Below are positions 59,851 through 64,000 of a stretch of DNA of 64,000 nt, piece by piece; the first letter of the stretch is position 1, and each line of letters starts with the position of its first letter. This DNA comes from Flavonifractor sp. An112 (GTDB lineage: Bacteria; Bacillota; Clostridia; Oscillospirales; Oscillospiraceae), in the NCBI RefSeq assembly GCF_002161085.1, contig NZ_NFLU01000004.1:62001-126000 (forward strand), in the 5' to 3' direction. The notes under the pieces were generated by a model that was not told the origin of the DNA, made no database searches, and worked only from the letters and a program-made list of their open reading frames with translations. A program made the translations under genes and the position numbers.

Positions 59851-61242
59851 ATGAAAAAACTCAGACTGATTTTGGCGGCAGGGCTGTTAATGCTGCTGAC
59901 AGGCTGCTTTTCCCAGTCGGTGGACGACCTTTACGCCCCGCCCAGAGCGCCGGACGACTATCTGAAGCTGGATAATAAGATCAACGAAGTCCTTAACGCC
60001 GGCGGCGAGTACGCCGCCCCCCTCACCGGAGAACTGACCCAGAAGGTACAGCTTCAGGATCTGGATGGCGACGGTGTTCAGGAGGCCATCGCTTTTTTCC
60101 GGGTCAGTTCGTCGGAGCGCCCCCTGAAGATCTACATTTATCGTCAGACCGGAGACGACTATGAGGTGGCGGCCATTATTGAAGGCGAGGGTTCGGCCAT
60201 CAACTATGTCTCCTATGAGAATTTGGACGACAGTCCCAGCAAGGAGATCATCGTCAGCTGGCAGATGATGAGCGATCAGAACCACTCCCTGGCTGCCTAT
60301 TCCATTCACAACGGCCAGGTACTGGAGCTGATGCGTACCAATTATACCAATTTCCAGATCTGCGATATGGACCAGGATGGCCAGGACGAGGTCGTGGTGA
60401 TCCAGACCGGCGTCACTGAGGAGAGCAACCGGGTGGAGTTGTATAACTACAAGAACGGCATCTTGGGATTGGACTCCTCGGCGCTCCTGTCCCACAATGT
60501 TACCAGCCTGCCGGAGGGCGGAGTTAAGACTGGATATTTGCAGGATAACATCCCGGCGGTTTTTGTCAGCTCTGCCTATGGCCGCAGCGGCAGCGAGACC
60601 GATTACGATTCCAGCACCGCCTACAGCCAGACCGGGCAGATCACCGATATTTTCGCCTGGAAAAACGGACGGATCCAGAACATCACCCTGGATCCTGAGA
60701 CAGGGGAGAGTGACAATACCATCCGTTGGTATACAGCGGTGACAGCAAAAGACATCAATAATGACGGCATTATGGAGCTGCCTGACCCCTATGCGCTGCC
60801 TGATCCCAGCAGCACCAGCATTGCGGTGAACTTCTGGGCCATCCGCTGGCGGCAGTACGATATCAACGGCAACTCCCATCCGGTCTTCTCCACCTACTAC
60901 AACGATCAGGACGGCTGGTATTTTATCCTGCCGGATAGCTGGGACGGCAAGATCACATTGTCCCGCAGCGACGTGGCCGGCGGGGGAGAGCGGGCGGTCA
61001 TCTTCTCCTACTGGGAGGGAGACGCCAGTGTGGACCCGGCCCCCTTCCTGGTGATCTACACCCTGCGGGGTGACAACCGCTATATGCGGGCCAATATGTC
61101 GGGCCGCTTCCGGCTGCTGGAGGGGGATGACGACAGCGACACCATCTATGCCGCCCGCTTCATCCAGAACAGCTGGGATTGCGGACTGGACGAGAGCGGC
61201 GTGAAGGCACACTTTGCACTGATTACCAACGACTGGTCCTGA
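59851..61242 (+). CDS. Lipoprotein with FG-GAP-like repeats, linked to a two-component system
   Basis: Predicted surface lipoprotein of 463 residues. The signal LILAAGLLMLLTGCFSQ puts the lipidated Cys near residue 18. DLDGDGVQEAIAFFRV, DMDQDGQDEVVVIQT and DINNDGIMELPDP are FG-GAP/VCBS-like calcium-binding loops with beta strands between, suggesting a partial beta-propeller. ATG 59851 follows GGAGGG; an upstream in-frame ATG lacks an RBS. The response regulator gene starts 29 bases after its stop, so it may be the signal-binding partner of the kinase. No function is established. Confidence 0.8.
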   Translation: MKKLRLILAAGLLMLLTGCFSQSVDDLYAPPRAPDDYLKLDNKINEVLNAGGEYAAPLTGELTQKVQLQDLDGDGVQEAIAFFRVSSSERPLKIYIYRQTGDDYEVAAIIEGEGSAINYVSYENLDDSPSKEIIVSWQMMSDQNHSLAAYSIHNGQVLELMRTNYTNFQICDMDQDGQDEVVVIQTGVTEESNRVELYNYKNGILGLDSSALLSHNVTSLPEGGVKTGYLQDNIPAVFVSSAYGRSGSETDYDSSTAYSQTGQITDIFAWKNGRIQNITLDPETGESDNTIRWYTAVTAKDINNDGIMELPDPYALPDPSSTSIAVNFWAIRWRQYDINGNSHPVFSTYYNDQDGWYFILPDSWDGKITLSRSDVAGGGERAVIFSYWEGDASVDPAPFLVIYTLRGDNRYMRANMSGRFRLLEGDDDSDTIYAARFIQNSWDCGLDESGVKAHFALITNDWS

Positions 61243-61271
61243 CACGGACAGGAATATAAGGAGGGAATGGG

Positions 61272-61958
61272 ATGAAAAAGGTACTCGTACTGGAAGACGA
61301 GGCCAACATCCGCAGCTTTGTGGTCATCAACCTGAAGCGGGCCGGTTATGAGGCCATCGAGGCCGAGACCGGCGAGGAGGCCCTGGCCCAGCTCAAGCGC
61401 AACCCGGATATCAAGGTGGCGCTGCTGGACATTATGCTGCCTGATATGGATGGCTTTGAGGTATGCCGCCGCATCCGGGCGGGGGACAATAACATCGGCA
61501 TCATTATGCTTACCGCCCGCACACAGGAGATGGATAAGGTCACCGGGCTGATGACCGGCGCCGACGACTATGTGACCAAGCCCTTTTCCCCGGCGGAGCT
61601 CACCGCCCGCATTGATGCCCTGTACCGCCGTACCGGCGGGGCGGAGGCGGTGGACACCGGCGAGATCAGTCAGCCGCCCTTCCTGCTGAACACCCGCAAC
61701 CGCACCCTGGAGAAGAACGGACAGCGGGTTAAGTTGACCCAGGTGGAGTATTCCATTATGAAACTGTTTATGGACAATCCGGGGAAGGCTCTGTCCCGGG
61801 AGGAGATCCTGGACTCCGTGTGGGGCCGGGACTATTTCGGCGAGCTGAAAATCGTGGACGTGAATATCCGCCGCCTGCGGATCAAAATCGAGGACGACCC
61901 GACGAATCCTACCTTTATAACAACGGTATGGGGCTACGGCTACAAGTGGGGCTTCTGA
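61272..61958 (+). CDS. OmpR/PhoB-family response regulator
   Basis: DNA-binding response regulator of 228 residues. Receiver domain: VLEDEANIRS, phospho-acceptor in ALLDIMLPDMDG (near residue 52), LTARTQEMDKV and the lysine in DDYVTKPFSP. The C-terminal winged helix (LTQVEYSIMKLFMDNPGKAL, IVDVNIRRLRIKIEDDP, VWGYGYKWGF) is typical of OmpR/PhoB. ATG 61272 follows AAGGAGGGAATGGG. The kinase gene is 64 bases downstream. Confidence 0.95.
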   Translation: MKKVLVLEDEANIRSFVVINLKRAGYEAIEAETGEEALAQLKRNPDIKVALLDIMLPDMDGFEVCRRIRAGDNNIGIIMLTARTQEMDKVTGLMTGADDYVTKPFSPAELTARIDALYRRTGGAEAVDTGEISQPPFLLNTRNRTLEKNGQRVKLTQVEYSIMKLFMDNPGKALSREEILDSVWGRDYFGELKIVDVNIRRLRIKIEDDPTNPTFITTVWGYGYKWGF

Positions 61959-62022
61959 CGGCGGCCGCCCAACCCTGTGACGCGCTATTTTTTATCAAAC
62001 CCAGGTGGTGAAACATCGACCT

Positions 62023-63441
62023 ATGAAGAAAATCAAAGGCATCCGCGGCATTCGGAAGCGTTGGATGGTCAACTCCATCAGCGTGGTGCTCTTCATCGTG
62101 CTACTGGCGGTGACTGCCTTTTCCGCAGCCATGGGCAGCTACTACTATTCGACTCTCAGCGAATCTCTGTCCCAAAAGGCGGAAAGCGCGGTGCGCAGCT
62201 TCAACTACTACCGGGCCAGCGGCGACTCCTACTATGAGTATGCCCGGACGCTGGTAGGCAGCGACCAGTCCAGCGACCAGCTGGAGGTGGAGTTCCTGGA
62301 CGCCAGCGGCCAGATCCGCTACTCCAGTTCGGACCTGACTGCCTTCCGTTCTCCGGGTACCCCTGATATCTCCAAGGCGCTGAGCCAGGGCAAGACCGAG
62401 GTGTGGACCGGCTCCGACCCCAGTACTGGGGAGCATATTATGGCTGCCACCAGCCCCCTTATCATCGACGGGGAAGTGGTGGGTGCCATGCGCTATGTTA
62501 CCTCTCTGCGGAACGTGGACTGGCAGATCGTTATTGTGGTAGCCATCTCCCTGGGCATCGGTATGGTGATCCTGGCTATTGTTTACTTTTCCAACCTGTA
62601 CTTTGTCCGCTCCATTGTGGAGCCGGTGGCGGGAATCACGGAGACCGCCAAGCGCATCGCCGCCGGGTCCTACGGCGTGCAGATCGAAAAGCGCTTTGAC
62701 GACGAGATCGGTGATTTGACCGACGCCATCAATGATATGTCTCTGAAGATCAACCAGAGCGAGAAGATGAAGAATGAATTTATCTCCTCAGTGTCCCACG
62801 AGCTGCGTACCCCTCTGACGGCCATCAACGGCTGGGCGGAGACCATCATGAACGGCGAGGTGCGGGACGGTGCCGATGTGAAGAAGGGCATGGGCATCAT
62901 CGTCTCTGAGGCCCGGCGGCTGACCAACATGGTGGAGGAGCTGCTGGAGTTCTCCCGCATCCAGGACGGTCGTTTCACCCTGTCGGTGGAGCCCATGGAC
63001 ATCAAGGCGGAGCTGGAGGACGCGGTATACACCTACCGGGAGTTCTTCCGCCGGGAGGGCATCGAGCTCAACCATTTCGACTGCGACGAGGAGTTTCCGC
63101 CCATTGAAGGCGATCCGGAGCGGCTGCGGCAGGTGTTCTGCAACCTGCTGGACAACGCCGCCAAGCACGGCGGCTCGGGTAAACGCATTGATACCGCTAT
63201 CCACCGGGAGGAGGATATGGTGGTTATCACCATCCGGGACTACGGTCCTGGCATTCCCGAGGAGGAGCTGCCCCACGTCAAGTACAAGTTCTACAAGGGT
63301 TCCTCCAAGGCCCGAGGCTCCGGCATCGGCCTGGCGGTGTGCGATGAGATTGTCAGCCGCCATGAGGGTGTGCTGGAGATTGGCAACGCCGAGGGGGGCG
63401 GCTGTATCGTCACCGTCCGTCTGCCCATCCAGCCCCAGTGA
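62023..63441 (+). CDS. Sensor histidine kinase (PhoR/WalK-like)
   Basis: Membrane sensor of 472 residues. TM1 is near residues 18-42, then an extracellular sensor domain of about 115 residues, TM2 (IVIVVAISLGIGMVILAIVY), a HAMP domain (SIVEPVAGITETAKRIAAGS), HisKA with SSVSHELRTPLTAI, and the ATPase boxes NLLDNAAKHGG, DYGPGIPEEEL and GSGIGLAVCDEIV. ATG 62023 is used; in-frame GTGs at 62005 and 62008 are closer to the AGGTGG sequence and remain possible starts. It partners the regulator at 61272. Confidence 0.93.
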   Translation: MKKIKGIRGIRKRWMVNSISVVLFIVLLAVTAFSAAMGSYYYSTLSESLSQKAESAVRSFNYYRASGDSYYEYARTLVGSDQSSDQLEVEFLDASGQIRYSSSDLTAFRSPGTPDISKALSQGKTEVWTGSDPSTGEHIMAATSPLIIDGEVVGAMRYVTSLRNVDWQIVIVVAISLGIGMVILAIVYFSNLYFVRSIVEPVAGITETAKRIAAGSYGVQIEKRFDDEIGDLTDAINDMSLKINQSEKMKNEFISSVSHELRTPLTAINGWAETIMNGEVRDGADVKKGMGIIVSEARRLTNMVEELLEFSRIQDGRFTLSVEPMDIKAELEDAVYTYREFFRREGIELNHFDCDEEFPPIEGDPERLRQVFCNLLDNAAKHGGSGKRIDTAIHREEDMVVITIRDYGPGIPEEELPHVKYKFYKGSSKARGSGIGLAVCDEIVSRHEGVLEIGNAEGGGCIVTVRLPIQPQ

Positions 63442-63470
63442 GGAAATGTCAGGTAAATCGAACATCTGTT

Positions 63471-63508
63471 TTAAAAAAGAGACCCGCACCCCTTGCAATC
63501 GGGGTGCG
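63471..63508 (-). terminator. Hairpin with T run on the minus strand after the kinase gene
   Basis: AGACCCGCACCCC and GGGGTGCGGGTCT form a 13-bp stem. Only the minus-strand copy is followed by T (CTTTTTT), so as an intrinsic terminator it points leftward, although no minus-strand gene ends here. In the plus direction it could still mark the kinase mRNA 3' end. Confidence 0.5.
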
Positions 63509-63521
63509 GGTCTGATACAAT
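63493..63521 (+). promoter_or_regulatory. Promoter of the DUF1385 gene
   Basis: TTGCAA (63493-63498), 17 bases, TACAAT (63516-63521). The -35 lies in the loop of the preceding hairpin. Confidence 0.65.
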
Positions 63522-63554
63522 ATGTTAGATATGAATCCAAATAGCAAGGAGAAC

Positions 63555-64000
63555 ATGGAACGAATGTCAAAACAGACGAAACGTGCCTGCGACACGCCGT
63601 ATAAGACCATGATCGGCGGTCAGGCCCTGATCGAAGGCATCATGATGCTGGGGCCGGAGAAAAAGGCCGTGGTGGTCCGCAAGCCGGACGGGGAACTGGC
63701 CGAGCAAGTAGAGGAGCGGGTGCTCATCAAGGACAAGCATCCGGTGCTGGGTGTGCCCTTCATCCGGGGCGTCTTTAACTTCTGTTCCTCCATGGCCAAC
63801 GGCGTCAAGGCGCTGATGTACTCCGCATCCTTCGTGCCTGAGGACGAGGAGGAGCCGGAGGAACCCTCTAAATTTGAGCAGTGGCTGGACAAGCACCTGG
63901 GCAGCGAAAAGGCGGCCTCCGCCCTGGTGACCCTGGCAGTGGTACTGGGTATCTGCTTCTCGGTGGGACTCTTCATTCTGCTGCCTACCGCCCTGGTGGG
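63555..64000 (+). CDS. DUF1385 domain-containing membrane protein (YqhQ-like), 3'-truncated
   Basis: The first 148 residues are visible; the gene runs off the window. YKTMIGGQALIEGIMMLGPE and GVPFIRGVFNFCSSMANGVK are hallmarks of DUF1385, followed by an acidic segment and a hydrophobic helix (ALVTLAVVLGICFSVGLFIL). The family is widespread in Firmicutes and often lies next to prmC/prfA or rpmE; its function is not established. AAGGAG is only three bases before ATG 63555, so ATG 63564 is an alternative start. Confidence 0.88.
   Translation, partial: MERMSKQTKRACDTPYKTMIGGQALIEGIMMLGPEKKAVVVRKPDGELAEQVEERVLIKDKHPVLGVPFIRGVFNFCSSMANGVKALMYSASFVPEDEEEPEEPSKFEQWLDKHLGSEKAASALVTLAVVLGICFSVGLFILLPTALV

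Noticed and set aside
59900-61242. Treating the FG-GAP-like lipoprotein as part of the dynamin system because both contain DxDxDG loops
   Set aside because: A terminator and a minus-strand tRNA gene separate them, and the loop contexts differ (beta-propeller type versus tandem short repeats).

Overview
The window is 64 kb of a GC-rich, gene-dense Gram-positive chromosome. DUF4364, DUF4317, DUF624, YesN/YesM-type regulators, CxxC-type L31, AddA, class 2 GalT and SBP lipoproteins with Ala-Ala-Cys-Gly-Gly signal ends point to a Clostridia member. The high GC suggests an Oscillospirales gut anaerobe (Flavonifractor/Lawsonibacter/Intestinimonas-like); that placement is inference. I see no phage, insertion sequence, CRISPR array or rRNA.

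Layout. 1-8.6 kb: a truncated alanine/sodium symporter, addA without a neighbouring addB, rpmE, a flavin reductase, hflX, a GNAT acetyltransferase and a YigZ-family protein. 8.6-16.5 kb (minus strand): one molybdenum-cofactor block in transcription order: MoeA-like protein, moeA, moaC, mobB, moaA, MOSC, mog, then modA-modB-modC. Two related structured leaders, best read as Moco riboswitches, precede the first gene (followed by an intrinsic terminator) and modA (closing helix covers the RBS). 16.8-22.7 kb: gluQ, a DUF3048 lipoprotein, DUF4364, two tRNA-Leu, DUF4317, a YesL-like membrane protein and a GntR regulator.

23.1-37.8 kb is a hexuronate operon with a full Ashwell-type pathway for glucuronate and galacturonate (uxaC, uxuB, uxuA, eda, kdgK, uxaB, uxaA). 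Inside it sits an uncharacterised module: a polar-amino-acid-type ABC transporter split into separate genes, two paralogous bicupins and two paralogous TIM-barrel isomerases. The divergent GntR regulator and repeated TGATATATCA-like sites next to both promoters suggest local and autogenous repression. pyk follows.

39.5-51.7 kb is a galactose region: YesN/YesM two-component system plus a sugar-binding lipoprotein gene, mglA, mglC and galK-galE-galT. The lipoprotein gene is joined out of frame to the 3' part of mglB, which looks like a deletion fusion (or an assembly error). mglC carries a long N-terminal coiled-coil extension.

51.9-59.5 kb is the best candidate for an undescribed system: one promoter followed by a DLDGDG-repeat protein with a C39-like cysteine-protease fold, a small unknown protein and three different dynamin-like GTPases. 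The window ends with a minus-strand tRNA-Leu, a lipoprotein/OmpR regulator/histidine kinase operon and the start of a DUF1385 gene.
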